The position numbers were made by a program, and so were the translations under genes. Of a stretch of 64,000 bases of DNA, positions 24,902 through 33,771 are shown piece after piece. The stretch comes from RYN-230 sp963782185 (GTDB lineage Bacteria; Actinomycetota; Actinomycetes; Streptosporangiales; Streptosporangiaceae), in contig CAWAJB010000037.1 in the NCBI GenBank assembly GCA_963782185.1, forward strand, positions 1-64,000, written 5' to 3'. The notes beneath the pieces were generated by a model. It was not told where the DNA came from, made no database searches, and saw only the letters and a list, made by a program, of their open reading frames with translations. Every line of letters starts with the position of its first letter. The first letter of the stretch is position 1.

Positions 24902-26176
24902 TCCGCTCGGCGTCCAGCGTGACCAGGGACCCGCCGCGCTTGAGGACCTGGCCGTCGGCCAGCACGGTGTCCACGTTCCCGGGCTGGGCCGCGGTGACCA
25001 GCAACCCGGCCGGGTCGGTCAGCACGCCCAGGTTCGGGTGCCCGGTGGCGACCAGGATGACGTCGGCCCGCTTGCCCGGGGTGAGCGACCCGGTCACGCC
25101 GTCCAGGCCCAGCGACCGGGCCCCCTCGAGGGTGCCGAGGGCCAGCGCCTGCCGGGCGGTGCAGGCGAACTCCTGATGGGCCGTGCCGTTGATCAGGCCC
25201 TGGGTCAGTTTCATGATCGCGAACATGTCGGCGTTGCCGGTCAGCGCGGTGGTGTCCACGGACAGGCCGACCCGGATCCCCGCCGCGAGCAGTTCTGCCG
25301 TCCGCGGGAGCCCGTAGCCGATCAGCAGCTCGCTGAACGGCGACAGGCTCACCGCACAGCCCGCCTCCGCGAGCTGGGCGATTTCCGCCGGGGTCGCGCT
25401 GTTGGCGTGCACCACCTGCAGGTCCGGCCCGAGCAGTCCTGCCCCGGCCAGCGCGGCGATCTGCCCGGCCGCGGCCGGCGGCCCGGACGCGTGCACGGTG
25501 ACCGGGAGGCCGAGCTCGCGGGCGGCGGCCATCTCCCGCTGATAGACCTGGGGCGGCACCCGCATGGCCGGGTTGCTGCCCCCCGGGCCCCGGCAGGCCA
25601 TGCCGAGGGTGAGCAGCCCGCCGGCTCCGCGCCGGCCGTCCAGCCCCGGTGCAGCGCCCGCAGCCCGTCGGTGTCCATGGCCTGGTCGTTGGGGTGCCCG
25701 GCCGAGTAGCCGTAGGAGTACCGGGCCCGCAGTCCGGCCTGCGCCAGCGCGCGCAGCTCAGCCTCGGCGTGGGCGGGCCCGCGGACGTTGTGCGACCAGT
25801 CGTGCACGGTGGTGATCCCGGAGTTGATGGCCTCGGCGCAGGCCAGCAGGGCGCCCTGGTAGTTGTCCTGGTCGGTGAAGGCCTGCCCGAGCCCGAGCGA
25901 CACCGAGAAGTAGCCGGCAGGCCGGCCGGATCCCGGTGTGCCGCCGGACATGCTGCGCAGCAGCGTGTTCCACAGATGCCAGTGGGTGTCGACCAGGCCG
26001 GGCGCCACGATCATCCCCCGGGCGTCCAGCTCCCGGGCCCCGCCCGCGTCCAGGCCCGCGCCGACCGCGGCGATGCGCCCGCCGGCCACCAGGACGTCGC
26101 CGTCCGGGATGTCCCCGAGCCCCGGGTCCATGGTCAGCACGTAGCCGGACCGGATGATCAGGTCGTCCTGCCTCAC
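24843..26176 (-). pseudogene. Amidohydrolase (SsnA/TrzN-like), split by a 1-bp frameshift
   Basis: The N-terminal part (start at 26176) carries the metal-dependent hydrolase entry strand IVAPGLVDTHWHLWNTLLRS with the HxH pair, and the second part carries VTVHASGP, ELLIGYGLPRTAELL, GLSVDTTALTGNADMFAIMK and LTPGKRADVILVATGHPN, all family motifs. The two parts are in different frames and join near 25615-25640. Restoring one base there gives one continuous protein of about 440 aa. The enzyme would deaminate or dechlorinate an amino-heterocycle. Whether the shift is real or a sequencing error is unknown. Confidence 0.75.
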
Positions 26177-26266
26177 GGGGCCCGCCTCACGGGCACCGGA
26201 CCAGGAGGCATCTCAGCACGCCGCGATGGTACTGCGGACAACGGCAGGCATGGTAGGCATGGGCCC

Positions 26267-28154
26267 ATGGCTGAACTCATCCCGCGGCGGGTTCTGTTCG
26301 GGAACCCGGAACGCGTTAGCCCGCAGCTGTCCCCCGACGGAACCCGGCTGGCCTGGATCGCCCCGCACGAGGGGGTGCTGAACGTCTGGGTCGCCCCGGT
26401 CGGCGGCGACGGCGTGGACTGGCCCGCGGCCCGGGTGATCACCGACGACACCGACCGCGGCATCCGCACGTTCGCCTGGGCACACGACGGCCAGCACCTG
26501 CTGTACCTGCAGGACACGGGCGGGGACGAGAACTGGCGGCTGCACGATGTGGACACCGAGACCCTGCAGCGCCGGGACCTGACGCCGTTCGACAACGTGC
26601 AGACCGAGCTGATCGCGGTCGACAAGAAGTTCCCGACCGAGATCCTGGTCGGGCTGAACCGCGACAACCCGCAACTGCACGACGTGTACCGGCTCAACCT
26701 GACCACCGGTGAGCTGGTCAAGGAAGTCGAGAACCCCGGGTTCGTGGGCTGGGTCGCCGACAGCGAGCTGGCCATCCGGGCCGGGATCGCGCCGCAGCCC
26801 GACGGGGGCATGGTCGTGATGGTGCGCGCCGCCGCGGCCGGGGACTGGCGGCCGCTGCTGACCATCTCCGCCGAGGACGCGCTGACCAGCGGGCCGGTCG
26901 CGTTCAGCGAGGACGGCCGGTCGCTGCTGGGGATCAGCTCGGTGGGCGCGGATACCGGCCGGCTGGTCCGCATCGACCTGGACAGCGGGGCGCAGCAGGT
27001 GCTGGCGGAAGACCCGGAGGCCGACGTGGCGGATATCCGGCTGCACCCGGACACCCGCGAGCCCCAGATCGTCTCGTTCCTCAAGGACCGGATGGAATAC
27101 CGGCTGCTGGACCCGGCGCTCGGGCCCGACCTGGCCGCGATCCGCGCGCTGCACCCGGGCGACCCGTCGCTCATCGACCACGACGACGCGGATGAGACGT
27201 GGCTGGTGGCGTTCAACACCGACGCCGGGCCGGTCTCCTACTTCGGCTACGACCGGCGCACCCGGACGGCTGAGTTCCTGTTCGACACCCGCCCCGAGCT
27301 GGCCCGGTACCAGCTGGCCCCGATGGAGCCGTTCTCGTTCACCGCCCGGGACGGCCTGACGATCCACGGGTACGCCACTTTCCCGCCGGGTGCCGACCGG
27401 CGGGACCTGCCCATGGTGCTCGACGTGCACGGCGGCCCGTGGGCCCGGGACGCGTGGGGCTTCGACCCGGAGGCACAGTGGCTGGCCAACCGCGGCTACC
27501 TGTGCGTGCAGGTCAACTTCCGCGGCTCGACCGGGTACGGCAAGGCGTTCGTGAACGCCGGCGACCGCGAATGGGGCGGCCGGATGCAGGACGACCTGTC
27601 GGACGCGGTGGCCTACGCGACCGGCCAGGGGTGGTGGCCAGCCCGGTGGTGGCCAGCCCGGTGGTGGCCAGCACTGGGCTGACCCGGGCCGGGTGGCTAT
27701 CTACGGCGGGTCGTACGGCGGCTACGCGGCGCTGGCCGGCGCGGCGTTCACGCCGGGCCTGTTCCGCTGCGCCGTGGACATCGTCGGCCCGTCGAACCTG
27801 AAGACGCTGATCGAGACCATCCCGCCGTACTGGGCCCCGATGATCGCGCTGTTCCACAACCGGGTCGGCGATCCGGATAAGGACGCCGATTTCCTCTGGT
27901 CGCGCTCCCCGCTGTCGCGGGCGGCCGAGATCGCGGTCCCGCTGCTGATCGCGCAGGGCGCGAACGATCCGCGGGTCAAGCAGGCCGAGTCCGAGCAGAT
28001 CGTCGCGGCCCTGGAGAACGCGGGAATCGAACACGAGTACCTGCTGTTCCCTGACGAGGGGCACGGGTTCGCCAAGCCGGAGAACCGGCTGAGGTTCTAC
28101 GCCGCGGCCGAGCGGTTCCTGGCCCGCCACCTCGGCGGGCGGGCTGAGGATTAG
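26267..28154 (+). pseudogene. S9 (prolyl-oligopeptidase-like) peptidase broken by a 43-bp repeat insertion
   Basis: The first part (26267-27682) contains the N-terminal beta-propeller (LSPDGTRLAWIAPHEG, LYLQDTGGDENWRL) and the start of the alpha/beta-hydrolase domain (LPMVLDVHGGPWARD). It ends prematurely at 27682. The catalytic part continues in another frame from about 27690: VAIYGGSYGGYAALAG (nucleophile Ser), GANDPRVK (Asp) and PDEGHGF (His). Removing the 43-bp insertion at 27632-27674 restores one frame with normal family sequence (GQGWADPGRVAIYGG). All three catalytic residues exist, but not in the same reading frame. Confidence 0.85.
27632..27674 (+). repeat. 15-bp repeat insertion disrupting the S9 peptidase
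   Basis: TGGTGGCCAGCCCGG twice (27632-27646, 27647-27661), then TGGTGGCCAGCAC (27662-27674). Length 43 is 1 mod 3. The host sequence on each side (GGCCAGGGG and TGGGCTGAC) joins seamlessly when it is removed. Confidence 0.9.
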
Positions 28155-28214
28155 CCCGCCGGCACCGCAGGGCGGTGGCTCGCGTTATTTCCCCGCAACG
28201 AAGACCGTGGCCCC

Positions 28215-28238
28215 GCCCGGCCTGCCGTCAGGCCGGGC
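28215..28238 (+). terminator. Hairpin terminator after the S9 peptidase
   Basis: GCCCGGCCTG (28215-28224) and CAGGCCGGGC (28229-28238) form a 10-bp stem with a 4-nt loop, 61 nt past the stop. A 13-bp direct repeat (GCAGGATGGCGGG) follows. Confidence 0.5.
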
Positions 28239-28363
28239 AGGATGGCGGGCAGGATGGCGGGCAGGGGGCCCGGCGCGGGCGGGGTGAGGCGGGCCAGCGC
28301 CGCGGCGGGCGGCCCGCGCGCGCCGCGGGCGGCGGATGAGACGACGGAGGAGCACGGCAGGAC

Positions 28364-29131
28364 ATGGTGGAGATCAAGAACGACGAGGCACTGGACGCGA
28401 TGCGCGAAGCGGGGCGGGTGGTCGCCCGGTGCCTGGCCGCGGCCCGCGAGAGCGCCGCGGTCGGCGTCAGCCTGTCCGAGCTCGACAAGGCGGCGCACGC
28501 CGTGATCCGCCAGGCCGGCGCCACCTCACCGTTCCTGAACTACCACCCGTCGTTCGCGCCGACCCCGTTCCCCGCGGTAATCTGCGCGTCGGTGAACGAC
28601 ACGATCGTGCACGGCATCCCGGACGGCTACGTGCTCAAGGACGGCGACCTGGTCAGCATCGACTGCGGGGCGACGCTGGACGGCTGGACCGGGGACGCGG
28701 CGACCAGCTTCATCGTGGGCACACCGCGGCCCGCGGACCTGCTGCTCATCGAGACCGCGGAGAAGGCCCTCGCGGCCGGGATCGCCGCCGCGGTGGCCGG
28801 GGCCCGGATCGGGGACATCTCGCATGCGATCGGCAGCATCGGCCGGTCGGCGAGGTACGGCATCCCGTCCGGGTTCGGCGGCCACGGCATCGGCCGCCAG
28901 ATGCACGAGGACCCGCACGTCCCCAACGAGGGGCGCCCCGGCAAGGGCTTCCGGCTGCGGCCGGGCCTGGCGCTGGCTATCGAGCCCATGCTGATGGCCG
29001 GAGGCGGCGACGATTTCCGGGTCGCGCCGGATGGGTGGGCGCTGCGCACCACCGACGGCAGCCGGGCCGCGCACGCAGAGCACAGCGTGGCCATCACCGA
29101 CTCCGGCCCGCGCATCCTCACCCTGCCGTGA
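28364..29131 (+). CDS. map: Methionine aminopeptidase, type I
   Basis: A 255-aa metallopeptidase that removes the initiator Met from nascent proteins. The five metal ligands are in place: Asp100 and Asp111 (VSIDCGATLDGWTGDAATSF), His174 (GFGGHGIGRQMHEDPHVPN), Glu207 (LALAIEPML) and Glu239 (HAEHSVAITD). HG at 83 is the substrate-contacting His position. The length and lack of a zinc-finger N-terminal extension fit the bacterial type I enzyme; this is likely a second copy, since ribosomal-operon neighbours are absent. It follows GGAGGA, and the next gene is convergent. Confidence 0.95.
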   Translation: MVEIKNDEALDAMREAGRVVARCLAAARESAAVGVSLSELDKAAHAVIRQAGATSPFLNYHPSFAPTPFPAVICASVNDTIVHGIPDGYVLKDGDLVSIDCGATLDGWTGDAATSFIVGTPRPADLLLIETAEKALAAGIAAAVAGARIGDISHAIGSIGRSARYGIPSGFGGHGIGRQMHEDPHVPNEGRPGKGFRLRPGLALAIEPMLMAGGGDDFRVAPDGWALRTTDGSRAAHAEHSVAITDSGPRILTLP

Positions 29132-29170
29132 CCAGCCCCCCGTAGGGGTACGGGCGCCGCCGGGCCCGGT

Positions 29171-29401
29171 TCAGCATGCCGGGCCGAGCTCGTCGAGGTG
29201 GACGATATGCAGCGCGAGGTCCTGGAAGCGGTCCAGCAGGCCGTAGAACTCCGACTCGTCGCGCACTGATGCGGTGACGCAGGTCTGCCCGGAGCCGTAC
29301 TCGATCTTGGCCCCCTCCAGGATCCCGGCCAGCAGCGTCCGGCACTCGCCCCGGAGCACGATCCGGTACCGGCTGGCGGCGGTGTTCGGCCTGGTCGTCA
29401 T
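29171..29401 (-). CDS. Small conserved hypothetical protein (76 aa)
   Basis: Unrecognised, but resembles a single ferredoxin-like or ACT-like alpha/beta unit: RYRIVLRGECRTLLAGILEG at the start, QTCVTASVRDESEFYGLLDR in the middle and DLALHIVHLDELG at the end. It has one membrane-free domain and three Cys. Start ATG 29401 follows GGAGGGG. Its promoter region, shared with the divergent DUF1269 gene (29402-29596), holds TCACCC-containing palindromes. Confidence 0.7.
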   Translation of the reverse strand: MTTRPNTAASRYRIVLRGECRTLLAGILEGAKIEYGSGQTCVTASVRDESEFYGLLDRFQDLALHIVHLDELGPAC

Positions 29402-29475
29402 GATGCCCCTCCGGAGACGGGCGGCTGTCAGCCCGTCGCTGAGCACCTTTATCCCTTATCGCGGCCGGGGTGTCA

Positions 29476-29532
29476 TCACCCGCCGCTGTCTGCGGGGTGA
29501 CGGCCTTGCGCCGGGGTCACCCGTAGCGGGTG
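29476..29532. promoter_or_regulatory. TCACCC/GGGTGA palindromes in the divergent promoter region
   Basis: Site 1: TCACCCG (29476-29482) and CGGGGTGA (29493-29500), about 10 nt apart with a one-base length difference. Site 2: CACCCG (29518-29523), TAG, CGGGTG (29527-29532), a perfect 15-bp palindrome. They lie between the 76-aa gene (minus) and DUF1269 gene (plus). Confidence 0.55.
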
Positions 29533-29596
29533 GGGCGCAGGCCCGGCCGGGCTGATGGACTGGGCCGCAACCCAGCAGAAGGAGATTGGAAACGCC

Positions 29597-30091
29597 ATGT
29601 CTGACCTGATTGCGATCGGATACCCCGACCAGGCGACCGCCGAGGCGGCGGCCGACGAGGCGCGGCGGCTGGCCAGGGACCTCATCATCGAGCCTGACGC
29701 GATCGCCGTGATCGTCCGCGACGACGAGGGCAAGTACCACGTGCACACCAGCCACAACCCGGTCGGTGCCGGGGCGAGCTGGGGCATGTTCTGGGGACTG
29801 CTGTTCGGCCTGCTGTTCTTCGTGCCCGTCTTCGGGATCGCCATCGGCGCCGGTCTCGGCGCGCTGATGGGCAAGGTCACCAAGTCCGGCATCGACCGCC
29901 AGTTCCAGGAGCAGGTCCGCGGCATGCTCAAGCCCGGCACCTCGGCGCTGTTCCTGATGGTCGAGAAGGTCACCCCGGACAAGGCCGTCGAGGCCATGAG
30001 CAAGTTCGGCGGCACGGTCCTGAAGACCTCCCTGTCCAAGGAGGGCGAGCAGGAACTCCAGGACGCCCTGCACGGCCAGTCCGCCTCATAA
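29597..30091 (+). CDS. DUF1269 family membrane protein
   Basis: A 164-aa protein with two adjacent membrane helices in the centre (MFWGLLFGLLFFVPVFGIAIGAGLGALMG) between two soluble halves: an N-terminal LIAIGYPDQATAEAAADEA helix-turn and a C-terminal helical half (RQFQEQVRGMLKPGTSALFL, KAVEAMSKFGG). Family members are often found with CBS, universal-stress and acid-stress genes; the biochemical role is unknown. ATG 29597 is chosen because GGAGATTGG precedes it and the 42-bp extension upstream has no start signal. A strong hairpin follows the stop. Confidence 0.85.
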   Translation: MSDLIAIGYPDQATAEAAADEARRLARDLIIEPDAIAVIVRDDEGKYHVHTSHNPVGAGASWGMFWGLLFGLLFFVPVFGIAIGAGLGALMGKVTKSGIDRQFQEQVRGMLKPGTSALFLMVEKVTPDKAVEAMSKFGGTVLKTSLSKEGEQELQDALHGQSAS

Positions 30092-30131
30092 CCCGGCCGG
30101 CTCGCGGGCCGGCACCAGAGGCGCAGCTCCC

Positions 30132-30162
30132 GGCGCAGGCCCCCACGCAGGGGGCCTGCGCC
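30132..30162 (+). terminator. Strong hairpin terminator after DUF1269
   Basis: GGCGCAGGCCCCC (30132-30144) and GGGGGCCTGCGCC (30150-30162) form a perfect 13-bp stem with a 5-nt loop, 41 nt past the stop. Confidence 0.75.
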
Positions 30163-30224
30163 GTCCCCGGTGGCGGCAGGGCGGTCCCGGTCACCCTTCA
30201 GGTCAATGATTGGACGTGGTACGC

Positions 30225-30404
30225 ATGTCAGGACTGGACTGGTTCTTCACCACCACGCTGGGCATCTTGTACCTGGCCCTGCTGTTCACGGTGGCCATCG
30301 TCACCTTCCGCAAGGGCCACTGGGTCCTCGGCCTGATCGGTTTCTTCATCCCGATCCTGTGGCTCATCGGCGCGATCCTGCCCAGCAGGCACCCCGGGCG
30401 GTAG
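30225..30404 (+). CDS. Small membrane protein (59 aa)
   Basis: Two hydrophobic helices: FFTTTLGILYLALLFTVAIV and HWVLGLIGFFIPILWLIGAI, with Lys/Arg between them and a short PSRHPGR tail. It resembles the two-helix PLDc_N/SHOCT-associated small proteins of actinobacteria. ATG 30225 is preferred; a TTG 15 nt upstream is an alternative. It sits between DUF1269 and DUF6325, so a joint envelope-stress role is plausible by position only. Confidence 0.6.
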   Translation: MSGLDWFFTTTLGILYLALLFTVAIVTFRKGHWVLGLIGFFIPILWLIGAILPSRHPGR

Positions 30405-30542
30405 CCACCCCCCGGACGGCCCCGCTGTATCCCCCGCCCGGGGTGATGCGCCGCACGCCGGCCAGGCTGGATGCTCAGCCCAGGGGCGGGAACATCATCG
30501 AGCCCCCCACAAGCCAGCTCATCAGCGGAAAGAGGCGTCGCG

Positions 30543-31097
30543 ATGGCCATCGGGCCGGTACAGCTCATCGTGTTGGGATTCACCAACCCCGACTTCCACG
30601 GCGAGATCATCGCCGAACTCGAACGGCTCCGCGAGAGCGACACGGTCCGGGTGATCGACTCGCTGGCCGTCTACAAGGACGAGGCGGGCGAACTCGAAGT
30701 CGAGCACCTCAGCAACCTGACGCAGGACGAGGCGATCGAGCTCGGATCCAAGATCGGCGCGCTCATCGGCCTCGGCATCGAGGGCGAGGAAGGCATGGAG
30801 GCCGGTGCGGTCGCCGGAGCCGAGGAGGCGGCGGCCGACGGCGGTGTGCAGGTGTTCACCGAGGAGGAGGGCTGGGACATCCTGGAGGACATCCCGAACG
30901 GCTCCGCCGCCGCGCTCGTCCTGCTTGAGCATCACTGGGCGGTGCCGCTGCGCGATGCGATCGCCCGCGCGGGAGGCTTCCGGCTCAGCGACGGCTTCAT
31001 CAGCCCGCTTGACCTGGTGGAGATCGGGCTGGCCTCCGCGGAGGAAGCAGCCGAGCTGCACGCGCTGGAAACGTCGGGCGCGGCAGACCCCGCGTAA
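30543..31097 (+). CDS. DUF6325 family protein
   Basis: A 184-aa acidic, soluble protein: PVQLIVLGFTNPDFHGEIIA at the N-terminus, a ferredoxin-like strand-helix pattern, a middle Gly/Ala hydrophobic stretch (GSKIGALIGLGIEGEEG) and LHALETSGAADPA at the end. Its size and layout match DUF6325/DUF1269-like actinobacterial proteins with no known activity. Start ATG 30543 follows AAAGAGG by seven bases. A 23-codon Arg-rich gene follows 34 bp later. Confidence 0.75.
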   Translation: MAIGPVQLIVLGFTNPDFHGEIIAELERLRESDTVRVIDSLAVYKDEAGELEVEHLSNLTQDEAIELGSKIGALIGLGIEGEEGMEAGAVAGAEEAAADGGVQVFTEEEGWDILEDIPNGSAAALVLLEHHWAVPLRDAIARAGGFRLSDGFISPLDLVEIGLASAEEAAELHALETSGAADPA

Positions 31098-31131
31098 GCT
31101 TGCGGACAGACACGAAAACCTGGAGGCAGAG

Positions 31132-31203
31132 ATGATCGGTGGCCGCAGAGTGGCCCGTCGCACCGGCCGGCGCACGGCCCGGCGCGTTTCCCGCAGGCGT
31201 TAG
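31132..31203 (+). CDS. 23-aa arginine-rich small protein
   Basis: The codon series from ATG 31132 to TAG 31203 reads M-I-G-G-R-R-V-A-R-R-T-G-R-R and continues through TARRVSRRR, with nearly half the residues Arg. GGAGG is placed six bases before the ATG. Short polybasic peptides of this sort precede SHOCT-type proteins in some actinobacteria (inference from general knowledge). It follows the DUF6325 gene and would be cotranscribed. Confidence 0.45.
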   Translation: MIGGRRVARRTGRRTARRVSRRR

Positions 31204-31226
31204 GAGCGCCGGCGCCGGGCGCAGGC

Positions 31227-32932
31227 TCATCCGCCGCCGTCGTGCCGCGTGACGAGCCATGCCTCGGCGTCGTGAGAGGCCGCCCTGGTCGATTCACCAA
31301 CGACCGGGGTGGCCCCAAACGCGCGCACGGCCCCAGTGAGGTGCCCGGTCCGGCGGAGCCGGTCGGTCAGGCTCGGGTCGAGGCCGCTCAGGTACAGGCG
31401 GCCGTCGGCATCCGCCAGGCGGTCGGCGTAGTCCCCCACCACCTTGACGAAGGTCGCCCCCAGTGAGGTGCGCCGGCGCAGCCGCAGCACCACCACCGGC
31501 GACGCGCCCCGGCCGGGTCAGGCAGGTGAGCCTGCAAGGTGCGGGAACCGGCGTACATCAGGCTGCCGTACACGTCGAGGATGGTCACGTGGCCGCTGGC
31601 CAGGACCGCCGGCGGCGGGCGTTCCTCGAAGAGCCCGTCGTCACGAGCGACGAGTTCCACGACGGCGAGGTCCATCGCATCCTGGTTCAGCTGCAGCAGC
31701 AGCGACAGGGCCACCCCGATGCCGACCGCGGCCGCGACCGGCAGGAACAGCGTGGCGCCGAAGGTCGTGATGACCGCGATCTGCGAGCTGTGCCCGGTGC
31801 GCATGATGCTGCGGACCTCCCCCAGCTGCAGCGAGCCGATGGCCGCGAAGATGAGGATCGCCCCGAGCGTGGGCACCGCGATCTTGGCCACGAGACCGGA
31901 GAACAGGGCGAGGATCACCAGCAGCCAGATCCCGGACCAGATCGCCGCCCACCGGGTCCGGGCGCCCACTGACACGCTGAGCGCGGTCTGGCCGACCGAG
32001 CCGCCCACGGGGATGCCGCGGAACAACCCTGAGGCCAGGTTGCCGGCCCCCTGGGCGATGATGTCCTGGTTCGGATTCGGCCGGGCGTCGCCGGGGTTCG
32101 GCGCGGCCTCGGCGACGCCGGCCCCCTGGACGAGGACGATGGCCGCGACCGCCAGGGCGCCGGTGACGAGGCTGAACGAGAAGAGCCGGAAGTCGGGCAG
32201 ATGCGGGAGAGGGATGCCCCGCGGGATGTCGCCCTGGTCTCCCACCCGGGCGACGCTCTCCGCGCCCGCGACAGCGACGACGACGGTCGGGATCACCAGG
32301 GCGAACAGGGAGCTCAGCACGGCCAGGCGGGTGCGCGCCAGCACCGCCAGGATCGCCAGCGCGCCCAGCCCGGCGAGCAGCGAGGCCAGGTTGATCCGGC
32401 CGGGATGGCTGAGCACGTCGACCGCTTTAGCTAACGGGAAATCCCCCTGCGCCGGAGCACCGGTCAGGTCGGAGATCTGGCCGCACACGATGTTGACCGA
32501 GATCCCGGTAAGGAAGCCGATCATCACGGAGTACGAGACGAACCGGGTGTACCGGCCCAGGCGGACGACCCCCGCGGCGACCAGCGCGACGCCGACGAGA
32601 AGCACCAGCAGCGCGACTGCGCCGGGCCGCTGATCTGGAGCGACGCCCTGCAGGGCCGAGCCCGCGGCCAGCGCGGCGGCCGACGTCGTGGTGATGACCA
32701 TGAGCCGGGTGTGCGAGCTGAGCCCGCCCGCGATCGGCCCGGCGAAGCCCGCGTACAGCCCCTGGACCGGGTTGACCCCGGCCAGGACCGCAGCGGCCAT
32801 CCCGTCCGGCACGCTGGCGATCGCGCGCGGCAGCCCGGCCACCAGGTCGGCGCGCAGGTGCGCCCGCTCCGGGCCGATGGTCTGCACCCAGCGGCCGGCG
32901 GCGGCCAGGGACGAGCGGATGCCGTGCGCCAA
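31227..32932 (-). pseudogene. SulP family anion transporter with STAS domain, split by a 1-bp frameshift
   Basis: The main frame (start TTG 32932, preceded by GGAGGG) encodes an 11-to-12-helix SulP permease: GLPRAIASVPDGMAAAVLAG is the family's first conserved block, QGLYAGFAGPIAGGLSS the second, and GIPVGGSVGQTALSVSVGAR a later one. The cytosolic STAS domain begins (ASGHVTILDVYGSLMYAGSR) and then shifts frame near 31495-31515, where one G is missing from a GGGG run; the remainder (VVVLRLRRRTSLGATFVKVV) lies in the frame ending at 31227. It would import sulfate, bicarbonate or a dicarboxylate. The shift may be a sequencing error. Confidence 0.82.
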
Positions 32933-32999
32933 CCTCGCTGCCCTCCGGACGTCACCCGGCCAGATCAGGGCGATCTGCCTACGAATGTTCCCAAATGAT

Positions 33000-33028
33000 G
33001 GGTGACGCGGGCCTGTCCCGCCTCACCC
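33000..33028. promoter_or_regulatory. GGGTGA-type inverted repeat between SulP and a membrane gene
   Basis: GGGTGACGCGGG (33000-33011), 5 nt, CCCGCCTCACCC (33017-33028): 12-bp arms with one mismatch. It lies between divergent genes, so a terminator is unlikely. The outer half-sites match those near 29.5 and 38.45 kb. Confidence 0.55.
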
Positions 33029-33096
33029 GGGCGGGGTGGTGGCAGCCCCGGGCGGGCCCGCCTAGTGTCAGCCGTGGCGGCAGGGCAGGGGGGCCG

Positions 33097-33771
33097 ATGA
33101 CCGAGGGACTGATGGGCCAGGATCCGCTGCGGACCGGGAGCCCGCTGAGGACACCGCGGGCGGCCGCGGTGGCCGGGATCCTGTTCTCCGTGCTGCTGAT
33201 CCTGGCGCTGGTGCTGCTCGAGATCTCGGCGCCGGCTCATGCCGCGGTCCCCGGCGTGTGGCTCACCGACTCGCGGCGCCGGGCGGCGGTGGCCGTCGCG
33301 CTGAATCTCGTCCCCTTCGCCGGGATCGCGTTCCTGTGGTTCATCGGGGTGCTCCGGGACCGGATCGGCGACCGCGAGGACCGTTTCTTCGCGACCGTGT
33401 TCCTGGGCAGCGGGCTGCTGTTCGTGGCCATGATGTTCGTGGCCGCGGCGATCGGCGGCGGGATCATCGCGGGCATATCGTCCCGGCCGCCGGATCCGGG
33501 CACCCTGGTGCTGGGCCGCCACGTCACCTCGCTGCTGCTGAACGTTTACGCGATGCGGATGGCGGCCGTGTTCACGCTGACCGCCGTCACCATCGCTCGG
33601 CGCACCGCGATCGTGTCCCGGTGGCTCACCGTGGCCGGGCTGGTCACCGCGCTGGTGCTGCTGGTCGGCGTCGGTATCTCCGCCTGGGTGGAGCTGCTGT
33701 TCCCGGCCTGGATCCTGGCCCTCAGCGTGGATGTCCTGATCGCGGGCCGCAAGCTGGAGCGGCAGCCCTAG
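33097..33771 (+). CDS. Hypothetical integral membrane protein (224 aa)
   Basis: Not recognised by name. Five membrane helices are visible: ILFSVLLILALVLLEISA, VALNLVPFAGIAFLWFIGVL, FLGSGLLFVAMMFVAAAIGG, FTLTAVTIARRTAIVSRWLT and AGLVTALVLLVGVGISAWVE. The loop after the second helix is charged (RDRIGDREDRF). The C-terminus is short and basic. ATG 33097 is chosen because GGGGGG lies upstream and the longer frame has no start signal. The stop overlaps the end of the convergent radical-SAM gene by 4 bp. Confidence 0.75.
   Translation: MTEGLMGQDPLRTGSPLRTPRAAAVAGILFSVLLILALVLLEISAPAHAAVPGVWLTDSRRRAAVAVALNLVPFAGIAFLWFIGVLRDRIGDREDRFFATVFLGSGLLFVAMMFVAAAIGGGIIAGISSRPPDPGTLVLGRHVTSLLLNVYAMRMAAVFTLTAVTIARRTAIVSRWLTVAGLVTALVLLVGVGISAWVELLFPAWILALSVDVLIAGRKLERQP

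Noticed and set aside
25649..26266. 206-codon in-frame extension before the S9 peptidase
   Set aside because: It is antisense to the amidohydrolase, low in complexity, and the recognised N-terminus begins at 26267.
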